Source: Desulfosudis oleivorans | GTDB taxonomy: Bacteria; Desulfobacterota; Desulfobacteria; Desulfobacterales; SURF-7 | Direction of reading: 5' to 3' | NCBI GenBank assembly: GCA_020723325.1 | Contig: DYJD01000017.1 | Coordinates: 80,762-144,761, forward strand | Length of the DNA stretch: 64,000 nucleotides | In this document: piece after piece, positions 54,128-63,567 of the stretch | Position numbering within the stretch: position 1 is the first letter of the stretch | Layout of the letters: each line of letters begins with the position of its first letter | Translations under genes and position numbers: made by a program | Notes under the pieces: model-generated | What the model was told of the DNA's origin: nothing | Database searches by the model: none | Seen by the model: the letters and a program-made list of their open reading frames with translations, nothing else

Positions 54128-55882
54128 ATGACCGACGACCGGCAATTGCAGAATCAACAAAATAGGATGGCCCGCCTACTACAGAAACGCAAGGAGGTCC
54201 TGGCCATGCCCCCGGAAAAGGCCCTCAACGCTATTCTGGAATCCGAAGAGGCCCTGCCCCTGGTGCATTCCTTTGCCGAAGAGGATCTGTATTTCCTTGT
54301 CCACGATATCGGCCCGGCCGATGCCTTGCCCATCCTGGCCCTGGCATCTGCCAAACAATGGGAATATATTCTGGATCTGGAAGTCTGGCAAAAGGACCGC
54401 ATCATCGATCCAGAGGTTTTTAATTGGATGGAACTTCTGCTGCAAGCTGACCCGGTCCGAACGACTGCCTGGCTGCGGGATGAAAAAACCGATCTGCTGG
54501 AACACTATCTTTTCCGCAATATATCCATCATGCTGCGGGAGCATGATCAGGACCCCTCTGATTTTGGCGAGGATTGCATCACCTTTGACGATCTCTATTA
54601 TTTCCGGATTCCGGACCAATCCAAGCAGGATCAAACCCAGGCTCCTGCTGATGAACACCGCCGGGAAGTGCTGCTCACGTTGTTGAACAGGCTGGCGGAA
54701 AGCGATCATTTGAAATACCAGAAAATCCTGCTGGAGGCCGCCGCGGTTCTGCCTGCGGAGCTGGAAGAGGAAATGTATCGCCTGCGCAATATCCGCCTGG
54801 CGGAAAAGGGCTTTCTGCCCTTTGAGGAAGCTCTGGGTATCTATCAGCCCCTGACCAGCGCGGAACTGGCAAATTCCAAAAATAGACAGGTTTATAAAAA
54901 CGGGCGCGAGCTCACGCCCCTTGCCCTTGCCCCCAGTCTGTTGCTCACCGAGGACAATCTTTTTGCCCGGGCTGTCAAGGCCATTCACCAGGAAACCATG
55001 GCCCATCAGGTGCGCATCGAATTTGCAGCCCTTTGCAATCGGATCGTGTCCGCTGATCAAACCATTGTCAAGGCACGGGAGACCTTGCAAAACATCGTCC
55101 AAAAGGCCGGCGGGTATCTTTCCATTGGTTTATGGCGGCTTACCACCGATTATATTGACGGACCGGTCGAAGTACAAGCTGCGGCAATGCTTGGGGAGCG
55201 CCCCCTGGCCGAAATTTTCAGGACCGGTTACGACCGGATCATGCAACTGAAGTATAAGGCTGAAAAATGGAAGAATCAAAGCTGGTTCATGCAAGCCGGT
55301 TTACCCTTGAGCTTTTGGGGCGAGCGTCGGCTGGGGGTCCTGGGCGGACTGCTGTTGAAAAGGCCGCTATATTACGATCATTTTAAAACAGGCAGGCCCT
55401 ATCGGGAATTTGCCGGCCCGGCCGATATTCATCGAAGCGAATCGGTTCTGCAGGAACTCATGGCCTATGATCGCTTGCTGACCTTGCTGGGGCAAAAAAT
55501 TCCAGCCGAATTGGCCCGGCGAGCCCCCACCTTTGCCGATCTGCTGTTGACCAATTGGGTGCAAGCCCATTTGGACTTGCCCAAAACCGTGGCCATCCCC
55601 CTTGAACGCTTTAAGGATTTTTATCAGGAGTTATTTGCCGACAACCTGACGGAAGTTCCGGCCAGGGGCCATAGTGGAATCCATCTTCGTAAAATTCGAC
55701 CGGCCATGAAACAGGCCTTCCTGGTATGGCTGATGAATGCCACCGGTCTTGGGGAAAATGAAATTCTGGCTGATTTGAGCGCAGCCTTTGAAGAACTGTT
55801 CAACGACATTGAAAACGAATACGGCGCCGTGACCATGGAAAATCTTGATCCACGTTTCATCCATCTGTTCCTGGTTGAATAA
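54128..55882 (+). CDS. DUF6178 family protein
   Basis: 584 residues from the ATG at 54128; the frame extends upstream into the permease gene. Almost entirely helical and rich in Leu, Glu and Asp, with the recognisable N-terminal block MPPEKALNAILESEEALPLVHSFAEEDLYFLVHDIG. I recall this as DUF6178, a family found mainly in Desulfobacterota; no function is known to me. There is no signal peptide or membrane helix, so it is probably cytoplasmic. It lies between the permease gene (34 bp) and a LysM protein gene (38 bp). Confidence 0.75.
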   Translation: MTDDRQLQNQQNRMARLLQKRKEVLAMPPEKALNAILESEEALPLVHSFAEEDLYFLVHDIGPADALPILALASAKQWEYILDLEVWQKDRIIDPEVFNWMELLLQADPVRTTAWLRDEKTDLLEHYLFRNISIMLREHDQDPSDFGEDCITFDDLYYFRIPDQSKQDQTQAPADEHRREVLLTLLNRLAESDHLKYQKILLEAAAVLPAELEEEMYRLRNIRLAEKGFLPFEEALGIYQPLTSAELANSKNRQVYKNGRELTPLALAPSLLLTEDNLFARAVKAIHQETMAHQVRIEFAALCNRIVSADQTIVKARETLQNIVQKAGGYLSIGLWRLTTDYIDGPVEVQAAAMLGERPLAEIFRTGYDRIMQLKYKAEKWKNQSWFMQAGLPLSFWGERRLGVLGGLLLKRPLYYDHFKTGRPYREFAGPADIHRSESVLQELMAYDRLLTLLGQKIPAELARRAPTFADLLLTNWVQAHLDLPKTVAIPLERFKDFYQELFADNLTEVPARGHSGIHLRKIRPAMKQAFLVWLMNATGLGENEILADLSAAFEELFNDIENEYGAVTMENLDPRFIHLFLVE

Positions 55883-55920
55883 GGCCGCTGAAAAAAAATC
55901 CAACCATGGGAGGAAATCAC

Positions 55921-56727
55921 ATGCAATATAACGCCCCTTCGGAAAAAGAACAAATTCAAGAACGACCCCTTGATGATTATTTTGACGGCAGCGAACATTC
56001 ACATTTTAAGCGCAGGAGTTTCGGACGATCCGAAGGCAAACGCTTCAGCCGGGGGGATCTGCCGTTGATCATCATCGGTGTGGTGGTTCTGATTCTCGTG
56101 GTCTTCTTGATCACCACCGCCTTGCGAAGCAGCAGCACGGAAGGGGATGTGCGCCTGGCCGATCTGGAGGAACGCGTCAAAAAGCTGGAAGAGCAGCTTT
56201 TGCAAGTTGGAAATGTGCGTGATCAAATGAATTCCATTGAATTGCAGGACAAAAAACTGACCCAATTGATCGATCGGGTCAGCCAACTGGAATCGGAGCA
56301 GGATTTAAAATGGACCCAGGTGGAGAAAAAAACCGAACCTGCCAAGCCCAAACCCAAACTTGAGGCGCCCCTGGCCGCGGATACGCCCCAGCCGAAAACG
56401 GAACCGGAACCAGCGCAAAAGCCGGCCCCTTCCCAGCCCAAAGACAAACCCGTATTGGCGCAGAAGCCGGTGACCGCCGCACCCCAGAAACCGGCGGCAG
56501 CCGCGCCGCAAAAGTCTGTTACTGCTCCAAAGCCGCCGGCCCAGGCCAAAAATGAATCCCCCGCTGCTAAAAAAGCGCCTGACATGCATGAGGTCAAGGC
56601 CGGGGATACGGTCTTCAGTATTGCCAAACGCTATGGTATGAAAGTGGCGGTCCTGCAGCAAATGAATCCTGTCATAAAAGAAAATCGAATTGTTCCAGGA
56701 CAAAAATTAAGAGTGAAGGCCCAATAA
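55921..56727 (+). CDS. Membrane-anchored LysM protein
   Basis: 268 residues from the ATG at 55921 (RBS GGAGGAAA). A basic cytoplasmic start, one membrane helix at about 47-67, a coiled coil (about 75-130), a long Pro/Ala/Lys spacer (about 135-215) and a C-terminal LysM domain (HEVKAGDTVFSIAKRYGM...RIVPGQKLRVK, about 221-266). The LysM domain would bind peptidoglycan outside the membrane while the spacer spans the periplasm. The shape suits a cell-wall tether or an envelope-bound scaffold. Confidence 0.9.
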   Translation: MQYNAPSEKEQIQERPLDDYFDGSEHSHFKRRSFGRSEGKRFSRGDLPLIIIGVVVLILVVFLITTALRSSSTEGDVRLADLEERVKKLEEQLLQVGNVRDQMNSIELQDKKLTQLIDRVSQLESEQDLKWTQVEKKTEPAKPKPKLEAPLAADTPQPKTEPEPAQKPAPSQPKDKPVLAQKPVTAAPQKPAAAAPQKSVTAPKPPAQAKNESPAAKKAPDMHEVKAGDTVFSIAKRYGMKVAVLQQMNPVIKENRIVPGQKLRVKAQ

Positions 56728-56814
56728 TTTTTCCGGAGCAACTGGTCAAGCGATAAAGATTTGTTTTTTTTCGTTACAAATGATAGACATTGCTCCGCAT
56801 TTTAACTTGTTTAT

Positions 56815-56828
56815 CATAGTGAACTATG
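56815..56828. promoter_or_regulatory. Palindromic operator CATAGT-GA-ACTATG
   Basis: A perfect 6-2-6 inverted repeat about 80 bp before the first of two TetR-type genes, in an AT-rich stretch with promoter-like hexamers. It is a good candidate for self-regulation by one or both proteins. Confidence 0.55.
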
Positions 56829-56910
56829 TTACAGACAATCCAGTCCGAAGGACCCCTTGCCAATCAAGGGGTTACCGGCGGCAACACAATATAGAGGAGG
56901 ATGTCGGGGA

Positions 56911-57528
56911 ATGTCAGAGCGATCTACATTCATGAAATTGCGGGAAGATGAACGCGAAGTCCGCAAAAGCCTGATCATGGAAGCAGCCATGAAGCTCTTT
57001 GAGGAAAAACTCTTCCACGAGATCGGCATGCGTGATATTGCCAAGGAAGCCGGTGTGTCCGCAGCCACCATTTATCGCTATTTTCCAAGCCGTGACGACC
57101 TGTTTGTCGAGGCTTTGATTCAGGATATGAACAATATTGAAAAACGGCTGGAGCAACGTTTGGAGGAAGGCACCAGCGCCATCGAGGACCTGGCCATTGC
57201 CGTGGTGGATTATTTGATCGACAATGAAGCCTCCTTTCAGATGATGTGCCATTTCATGATCCGCGGCGGCATCAATCCCCGGGCCATGAACAAATTCAAT
57301 GCTGTTCAAGTCTATTTTATGAATATGTTTGACGAGGTTGTTAAAAAAGCCGGGTATCGGGGTGATAATCGCTATTTTACCCAGGCTTTTTTTGCCTCAT
57401 TGGCAGGCGTGGTCATGACCTTTCGGAATTATCCCGGACGCACCAAGGAAGAAAGGCGCAAACACATGCATACCCTTGCCATGCTTATTCTAAGGGAAGG
57501 TAGTGAACTTAAATTTTTGGAGCAGTGA
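56911..57528 (+). CDS. TetR-family transcriptional regulator, copy 1
   Basis: 205 residues from the ATG at 56911 (GAGGAGG 10 bp upstream). The DNA-binding domain (about 10-60) contains MRDIAKEAGVSAATIYRYFPSRDDLFVEAL, the standard TetR helix-turn-helix. The C-terminal helical domain, with a hydrophobic pocket, ends ERRKHMHTLAMLIL. The next gene is a close paralogue, most alike in the DNA-binding part, so both may share sites such as the palindrome at 56815. Confidence 0.92.
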   Translation: MSERSTFMKLREDEREVRKSLIMEAAMKLFEEKLFHEIGMRDIAKEAGVSAATIYRYFPSRDDLFVEALIQDMNNIEKRLEQRLEEGTSAIEDLAIAVVDYLIDNEASFQMMCHFMIRGGINPRAMNKFNAVQVYFMNMFDEVVKKAGYRGDNRYFTQAFFASLAGVVMTFRNYPGRTKEERRKHMHTLAMLILREGSELKFLEQ

Positions 57529-57567
57529 CAGTAGAATCGGAACAGCCAAGCCGGGGGAGAATCAAGA

Positions 57568-58203
57568 ATGACCGATAAATCCACATTCATGCGGATGCGG
57601 GAGGATGAGCGTGAAATCAGGAAAACCCTGATCATCAATGCTGCCATGACTCTTTTTGAACGGATGCCTTTTCAGGATATCGGAATGCGCGACATTGCCG
57701 CGGAAGCCGGCGTTTCCGCGGCTTCCATTTACCGCTATTTCCCCAGCCGGGACGATTTGTTTGCCGAAGCGCTGATTCGCGACATCATCATCGTGGAGCA
57801 GCGCTTTGAGAAAAGAATGGAAGACCAGACCGCCTCCATTGACGAGCTGGCGGTTGAATTCGTCGACTATCTTTTTGATAATGAACAGACCTATCAGATG
57901 ATGACCTATTTTATGACCAAAGTGGATATCGAGGTGCATATCCTCAACCGCTTCAGCACCGTGGCGCGCTATTTCCTGGATCTGCTCGATCAGGTATTGG
58001 CCCGGGAAGGGGCGGACGGTACCATTCGCTTCTATTCCCACGCTCTTTTTGCCGCCTTGGCCGGCGTGGTCATGACCTTTCGGAATTTTCCAGGCCACTC
58101 CAAGGAAGAAAGGCGCAAACACATTCATCGGCTGGCCCTGCTGATCGCATCGGTTTTCCGCAACGGCATGCCCCAGGCTGGAGAAACAGGCAGGGCCTCC
58201 TAG
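57568..58203 (+). CDS. TetR-family transcriptional regulator, copy 2
   Basis: 211 residues with GGGGGAG before the ATG, 39 bp after copy 1. The recognition helix ISxSAASIYRYFPSRDDLF is nearly the same as in copy 1, as is the tail (VVMTFRNFPGHSKEERRKHIH), while the middle of the ligand domain differs. The pair probably arose by tandem duplication and may respond to different ligands at common operators. It is followed by a separately promoted histidine kinase gene. Confidence 0.92.
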   Translation: MTDKSTFMRMREDEREIRKTLIINAAMTLFERMPFQDIGMRDIAAEAGVSAASIYRYFPSRDDLFAEALIRDIIIVEQRFEKRMEDQTASIDELAVEFVDYLFDNEQTYQMMTYFMTKVDIEVHILNRFSTVARYFLDLLDQVLAREGADGTIRFYSHALFAALAGVVMTFRNFPGHSKEERRKHIHRLALLIASVFRNGMPQAGETGRAS

Positions 58204-58270
58204 AAATCGATTTCATACCGGTAAAAAGATCTTCCCAATATGCTTGCCCTGATGAGTCTACCTCGTTTTA

Positions 58271-58300
58271 TTGACAAAACCAGGCGTAAAAGGGTATAGT
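58271..58300 (+). promoter_or_regulatory. Sigma-70 promoter for the 7TM histidine kinase gene
   Basis: TTGACA (58271-58276), an 18-bp spacer and TATAGT (58295-58300), 84 bp before the kinase start. Confidence 0.65.
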
Positions 58301-58384
58301 TTCAATCACTCGACCTCCAGCCCGTTTTTTTTCTGAGCCTGTTCAGTATCCCTAATGATAATCGAGACAACTACAAGGTGATCC

Positions 58385-60472
58385 TTGACAGGAAATATAG
58401 CCAATCATATCCGGATCGCTGTTTTTCTTCTACTTGCCGTTTCATCAAAAGCCGCGGCCATGCAAACCCTGAACATCACCCAGGATATGGGGATGATCGC
58501 CCTGGGGACTTACACCGACTATATAAAAAATCCCCAGGCTGACTTGCGCTTCGAGGACCTCCAATCCCCCGACCTGGAATGGCTTCAATCCAGTCGTGGA
58601 TCTTTCAATTTCGGCTTTACTTCTTCGGTTTATTGGTTTCGAATTCATGTTGCCAATAATTCCACAGTGCCGCTGGAATGGTTTCTGGAAATAGACTATC
58701 CCCTGTTGGATGAAATCGACTTTTACATACCGGATACAAAGGGAGGATTTGCCCATATCCAAACAGGGGATCACCTCCCCTTCAGCCAACGGCACGTGGT
58801 GGATCGCAATTTTGTTTTCCGCCTGCTGGAAAGCCCGGGAACGAGAACCTATTATTTTCGTATTCATACCACCAGTTCATTGAATTTCACACCAACGGCC
58901 TGGTCCCCGGACGGTTTTGTTCAGCGCCTGAATAACCAGATCCCGGCCTTTTGGATCTATAACGGCATCATGGTAATCATGGGCTTTTATAACCTATTTT
59001 TGTACCTTTCTGTTAAGGAACGCAGCTATCTGTATTATGTTTTATTTATTGCTTCATGGGAAATGTTTTCTTTGGCTCTGAATGGATTTGCTTTTCAATT
59101 TTTCTGGCCCAATTCCATATGGTGGGCGAATAATTGCATCCCCTTTCTCATGTGCAATATTCTGTTGTGGCTGTGCCAATTCGAAAGGGAATACGCCCAG
59201 ACCCATGTGGTTTCGCCCCGCACGGATCGTTTGCTTTTATTCGGCGTCATCATCCCGATTTTCATTTGGATGAGTTTGACGTTGTTTTTACCATATTCAG
59301 TCAGCATCAGAGTGTCCACAGCAGTGACCATCTGGGGCATCAGCATTTTTTTCAGTGTGGGCGTGGCCCTGTTTATCAAAGGATCGAGACCGGCGCGCTA
59401 TCTCATTATCAGTTTCACCGTGGTTTTCATTGGAGCCTTGCTATATTCCTTGAAAACCTTCGGTGTTCTGCCCACCAATCCGGTTACCAACTGGAGTCTG
59501 CAAATCGGCGCCGTGGGCGTAGTGCTCTTTCTATCCCTTGGACTGGCTGACAAGATCAACACCATGAAAGATGATTTATTCCTGCTAAATGAAGAATTGG
59601 AAAAAAGGGTCAAGGAAAGGACCCTGCAACTGGAAAATACCAATAAAGCCTTGAAAGACTCCTTGGATGAACTGAAGATCGCCCAAAAGCAGCTTGTTCA
59701 ATCGGAAAAAATGGCGGCCCTGGGCGGACTGGTGGCTGGAGTGGCCCATGAAATCAGCACGCCCCTCTCCGTGGGAATTACCGCCGCCTCTTTTTTGGAA
59801 GATCGAACCACCGCCTTTGTGCAGCGGTATGACCAGGGCGCAGTTGAACCGACCTTGCTCCAAAAATATGTAACCATCGCGGCCGAATCCTCAAATATGA
59901 TTCTCAACAATTTAAACCGCGCGGCTGAGCTGGTAAAAAGTTTTAAACAGGTTGCCGTGGATCAAACCGTGGAAGATCTCCGCAAATTCCATGTAAAAAC
60001 CTATATTCAAGAACTGCTGGTGAGCCTGCGGCCCCATCTGAAAAAGGGGCGCCAAACGATTTCCTTTGTCTGCCCGGACGACCTCCAACTCATCAGTTTT
60101 CCCGGCGCCCTATCCCAAATCATCACCAACCTGGTCATGAACTCCTTAATTCATGGATTTGAGGACAAGGAAGAAGGCAAGATCTATCTGGAATTCCGGC
60201 CCGAAGGGGATAAGGTGGCTTTGATCTATTCAGACGACGGCAAGGGCATGGATCAGGAAACCCTAGGCAAGATTTTCGATCCGTTTTTCACCACCAAGCG
60301 AAGTCATGGCGGAACCGGGCTGGGCATGCACATCCTGTACAATCTGGTTACCCAGACCCTTGGCGGACAAATGGAATGCACCAGCACACCCGGTGAAGGC
60401 GTTATATTTATTATTCAACTGCCGGTCAATCGGGGCCACGCCTTTGCTGAGACAGGATTCACCACCCTATAA
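58385..60472 (+). CDS. 7TMR-DISM sensor histidine kinase
   Basis: 695 residues from a TTG with AAGGTG close upstream. A signal peptide (to about residue 25) is followed by an extracellular 7TMR-DISMED2-like beta domain (about 50-180; SSVYWFRIHVANNS, ETYYF-type strand pairs). Seven membrane helices follow at about 190-400, then a coiled coil. The kinase core has LGGLVAGVAHEISTPLSVG with the phosphorylated His, MNSLIHGFED, YSDDGKGMDQE and GGTGLGMHILYNLV. It would sense carbohydrate-like or other small ligands outside and phosphorylate an unknown regulator. Confidence 0.92.
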   Translation: MTGNIANHIRIAVFLLLAVSSKAAAMQTLNITQDMGMIALGTYTDYIKNPQADLRFEDLQSPDLEWLQSSRGSFNFGFTSSVYWFRIHVANNSTVPLEWFLEIDYPLLDEIDFYIPDTKGGFAHIQTGDHLPFSQRHVVDRNFVFRLLESPGTRTYYFRIHTTSSLNFTPTAWSPDGFVQRLNNQIPAFWIYNGIMVIMGFYNLFLYLSVKERSYLYYVLFIASWEMFSLALNGFAFQFFWPNSIWWANNCIPFLMCNILLWLCQFEREYAQTHVVSPRTDRLLLFGVIIPIFIWMSLTLFLPYSVSIRVSTAVTIWGISIFFSVGVALFIKGSRPARYLIISFTVVFIGALLYSLKTFGVLPTNPVTNWSLQIGAVGVVLFLSLGLADKINTMKDDLFLLNEELEKRVKERTLQLENTNKALKDSLDELKIAQKQLVQSEKMAALGGLVAGVAHEISTPLSVGITAASFLEDRTTAFVQRYDQGAVEPTLLQKYVTIAAESSNMILNNLNRAAELVKSFKQVAVDQTVEDLRKFHVKTYIQELLVSLRPHLKKGRQTISFVCPDDLQLISFPGALSQIITNLVMNSLIHGFEDKEEGKIYLEFRPEGDKVALIYSDDGKGMDQETLGKIFDPFFTTKRSHGGTGLGMHILYNLVTQTLGGQMECTSTPGEGVIFIIQLPVNRGHAFAETGFTTL

Positions 60473-60489
60473 GGATTTCGACTTCCGTC

Positions 60490-60579
60490 ACCGCAAATTG
60501 ACGCGAATAAACGCAAATAAAAACTGGTTACCCCTGCCGGAAGCTTTATCATTCGCGTCCATTTACGTTCATTCGCGGT
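60490..60579. repeat. Inverted 10-mer arrays, bidirectional terminator-like
   Basis: The left arm 60490-60518 holds units like GACGCGAATA and AACGCAAATA. The right arm 60551-60579 has three units of the CATTCGCGTC type in the opposite sense, then TCTTTTTTAG. The convergent gene ends on both sides (kinase and M48 gene) make this a good two-way terminator. Confidence 0.6.
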
Positions 60580-60603
60580 TCTTTTTTAGTTATCTATGTT
60601 TTG

Positions 60604-62589
60604 TCAAGACATGGGGATCTCTCCGGTCTGAGCTCCGATGGTCAGCAGCGGAACCGGGCAATCCAGACCGTCGGCCATGATCCGGATCAGCTCGGCTTCT
60701 TCCACTGTAACCCAACCATCAGTGCTAACACATTTGACACAGGCTAATAAAATCTTTTTTTTCACCTGCGGCGAAGCCTGGGCCAGTCTTTCCAGGGCAG
60801 GTTCAAGGAGTTTCAGATTGTCGCATTTTTCAAGGGGCAGGATGGCGCTTTTGCCCCCCTTGAAACATTCCGCCATGGCTGCCTGAAAGGCTTTTTCCGC
60901 CAGGGCCGGCTTGCGATTGCCCTGCCAGGCCATCAAGGACAGGAGTTCGGTTAATTCAACCTGGAGTTGATCCGGCGTGTGATATTTGACCCTGGCAGGC
61001 TTCTTTTTGAAAAATATCGGGTCCAGGTGCCGGGCCACTGTATGGCTCAAAGCATATTCAAACAGGCTGATCCGGCCGTCTGCCTCCATGAGAGTGGTGA
61101 TATTTTTTCGGAAATCCGCGTATTGATCGGCCGATAGGCTTTTGAGTGCGGGCAAGGTGAGATCCAAAAGCGGCAGGCGGTATCCCACCGCTACCCCATT
61201 CACCAGTGGCAGGATCGCGGCCGCCTTTTTCAATACCGCCGCATCAGCGGATTGCTTCAGCGCCGCCAATTGGCGCTCACGAACAGGTTTTTTCATGTCC
61301 AGCAGCAGGCAATATACCAAAGCCCTGGCACCATAAGGTTCCCGGGCTGCCTCGGGTATAACCGGCGGCAGTTCCCTCATCCATCGGGTTGCATGGGCGA
61401 GGTGCTCCTGTTGGGGGGCTCCCACCTGGGATAGGACCTGATCTGCCGGCAACTTGATCTTAGTTTGTTCTGAAGCACTTTCACTTGTTCCCGCAGCAAG
61501 GGAGGAGACTGCAGTGTGAGGAGCCGGCCCGCTTGGAGCAGTAGCCGCAGCCGTGATTTTTTCACTAAAAAGCGGGTCGATGCGCCGGATGCGCTCTTCA
61601 ATATCCGGATGGGTGGAAAGCATTTTGAAAAAAGCCTCTTTTAAACCATCCACAAAAAACAAATGGCTGGCTTCCTCCGCATGCACCGAATTGACCCTTG
61701 TGCCGGACACGAATCCGCCGATTTTTTTTAAAGCACCGGCAATGCCGGTTGGGTTGCGGGTGAAACGTACGGCAGAAGCATCGGCCAAAAATTCCCGCTG
61801 GCGGGAAACCGCGCTCTTTATTAGTTTGCCGAAGAAGACGCCCACATAGCCCACAACCAGAACAGCCAGCGCGAAAATCAGAATAGGTAATCCGATGCTG
61901 CCGCCTTTTTTGCTGCTTGATCTGGACCGGCTGGAAGAGCTGGATGATATGCCCCGCAGAATCAACCGGCCGATGAGGGCGATCACGAGAATCCCGTTAA
62001 TGATGCCCATGAGACGAATATTGAGGCGCATGTCACCGTTCAGGATATGACTGAATTCATGGGCCACAACCCCCTGGAGTTCATCCCGGGTCAGGTTGGT
62101 CAAGCAGCCGTGGGTGACGGCGATGACCGCATCCTGGGTGGAAAAACCGGCGGCAAAGGCATTGATGCCCTTTTCCTCGCGCAATACATACACCCGCGGC
62201 ACGGCCATGCCCGCGGCAATGGCTATTTCCTCCACCACGTTCAGCAGTTTACGCTCATCCGGATTGGTTGAGTCCGGCGAAACCGGCGTGGCTCCGAGCA
62301 TCTCCGCCACCTTTTCCCCGCCCCGGGAGAGGGCGATGATTTTATACAGGCTACCCGTTAGAATAAGGACGATCACCGCCGCCGCCACTTGCAGGATCAG
62401 GGTGGGATTCCAGACAGCGAAACCCTCGCTTGATTCCGTGGCCATATTCAAGGCCAGGATCAAGGCAAGGTATACACCGCAGATAATGAAAAAAACCGCA
62501 AGGAGGAAATAAGCGGTCAGCAGAAACGTTTTTCGGCGGGCCGCATCCTGATGGGCAAAAAAATCCATGGTGGCGCGGGTCTTGGCCAT
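60604..62589 (-). CDS. M48-family membrane metalloprotease with TerB-like tail
   Basis: 661 residues. Two membrane helices (about 20-45 and 62-88) are followed by the protease domain with HEFSH (His177, Glu178, His181), the zinc-binding core of the HtpX/Ste24 group, and NAFAAG in front. Two more membrane segments lie at about 190-260, separated by a run of Ser and Arg. The C-terminal part (about 400-661) is helical; VSTDGWVTVEEAELIRIMADGL matches a TerB-like end, an extension not found in HtpX. It lies 30 bp after a LemA gene, a common pair in envelope stress. Confidence 0.9.
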   Translation of the reverse strand: MAKTRATMDFFAHQDAARRKTFLLTAYFLLAVFFIICGVYLALILALNMATESSEGFAVWNPTLILQVAAAVIVLILTGSLYKIIALSRGGEKVAEMLGATPVSPDSTNPDERKLLNVVEEIAIAAGMAVPRVYVLREEKGINAFAAGFSTQDAVIAVTHGCLTNLTRDELQGVVAHEFSHILNGDMRLNIRLMGIINGILVIALIGRLILRGISSSSSSRSRSSSKKGGSIGLPILIFALAVLVVGYVGVFFGKLIKSAVSRQREFLADASAVRFTRNPTGIAGALKKIGGFVSGTRVNSVHAEEASHLFFVDGLKEAFFKMLSTHPDIEERIRRIDPLFSEKITAAATAPSGPAPHTAVSSLAAGTSESASEQTKIKLPADQVLSQVGAPQQEHLAHATRWMRELPPVIPEAAREPYGARALVYCLLLDMKKPVRERQLAALKQSADAAVLKKAAAILPLVNGVAVGYRLPLLDLTLPALKSLSADQYADFRKNITTLMEADGRISLFEYALSHTVARHLDPIFFKKKPARVKYHTPDQLQVELTELLSLMAWQGNRKPALAEKAFQAAMAECFKGGKSAILPLEKCDNLKLLEPALERLAQASPQVKKKILLACVKCVSTDGWVTVEEAELIRIMADGLDCPVPLLTIGAQTGEIPMS

Positions 62590-62619
62590 GTGGTCGCCTC
62601 CCTTTAAAAACCGAACCGA

Positions 62620-63207
62620 TTAAAAAGAAACTTTCACCGCCTCCCTTTCCTGGGGAGTGGTGATCTCAAAAAGCGTGGCTTCCTTGAAGCCGAAGGAATT
62701 GGCAATGAGCACATTGGGAAATTTCTCCCGGCCGATATTGTATTCCGTAACCGCGTCGTTGTAAGCCTGCCGGGCAAAAGCCACCTTGTTTTCCGTGGAG
62801 GTGAGTTCCTCCATGAGCTGGGACATGGTCTGGTTGGCTTTGAGGTCTGGATACTGTTCCGCCAGGGCGAACATCCGGCCCAGGGCGCCGGTCAGGGCGG
62901 TCTCGGCACTTACGATTCCCTGCATGGCAGAGGCATCGCCGGGTGCGGCGGCAGCCTTCTGATTGGCCGAAACCGCCTGGTTTCTGGCCTTGATGACCAG
63001 TTCCAGAGTCTCGCGCTCGTGTTTCATATAGCCCTTGGCGGTTTCCACCAGGTTGGGGATCAGGTCGTACCTGCGTTTCAACTGCACATCGATCTGACTA
63101 TAGGCGTTTTTGTAGCGGTTGCGCAGGGTGACCAGACTGTTGTACAACACAACGCACATCAGCACGATGAATACGATAATGCCGAGAAAAACCAGGAAAC
63201 CGATCAT
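62620..63207 (-). CDS. LemA family protein
   Basis: 195 residues. A single N-terminal membrane helix (about 2-25) and then NRYKNAYSQIDVQLKRRYDLIPNLVETAKGYMKHE, the LemA signature, followed by a long helical bundle and the ending SFGFKEATLFEI. The function of LemA is not settled. It is encoded immediately upstream of an M48 protease with a 30-bp gap, as in many bacteria, which suggests joint work in membrane protein quality control. Confidence 0.95.
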   Translation of the reverse strand: MIGFLVFLGIIVFIVLMCVVLYNSLVTLRNRYKNAYSQIDVQLKRRYDLIPNLVETAKGYMKHERETLELVIKARNQAVSANQKAAAAPGDASAMQGIVSAETALTGALGRMFALAEQYPDLKANQTMSQLMEELTSTENKVAFARQAYNDAVTEYNIGREKFPNVLIANSFGFKEATLFEITTPQEREAVKVSF

Positions 63208-63341
63208 GTCTTTAAGCTCCTTTCAAGGGTTGGCTTGTTTTGGGATGCCGGATCCGAGATGCGGGATACGAGATGAAATGCAATTAACCATATTTATAAG
63301 GCTTAGGGTTGGTTGTTGGTTCTTGTCTTGAGCAGCTCTTG

Positions 63342-63367
63342 TGTGGGAGCGGCTTCCAGCCGCGATA
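63342..63367. repeat. REP sequence
   Basis: TGTGGGAGCGGCTTCC followed by AGCCGCGATA is the reverse complement of 44999-45023. The internal CGGCT/AGCCG forms a hairpin, with a partial second GCCGCGGC after it. A RAYT-type transposase gene lies about 200 bp away, as expected for REP elements. Confidence 0.75.
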
Positions 63368-63450
63368 CAGCCGCGGCAATTTTGGATGTCGCGCGCATAT
63401 GGGCATTATTACCATAGGTTTGTTTGGATTACAATCGCATTTGGCTTTTC

Positions 63451-63521
63451 CGGGTAGAATCGGGGATTGCTACCCGATCCCTCCACAGACCCGTACGTGC
63501 CCAATTTAAGGCATACGGTTC
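63451..63521 (-). ncRNA. Group II intron 3' end remnant (domains 5 and 6)
   Basis: On the minus strand 63521-63488 is a 34-base hairpin opening GAACCGTATGCC and closing GGCACGTACGGGTC. Size, paired blocks and the two-base bulge fit group II intron domain 5. It is followed by a second hairpin (63480-63452, GATCGGG with a CCCGATTC-like return) where domain 6 is expected. No reverse transcriptase frame is in view, so only the 3' end of an intron is kept. Confidence 0.6.
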
Positions 63522-63567
63522 TTCGGTTCCTCAAGGTTCGCTGATCGGCTTTCGCTGGTGAAACAGA

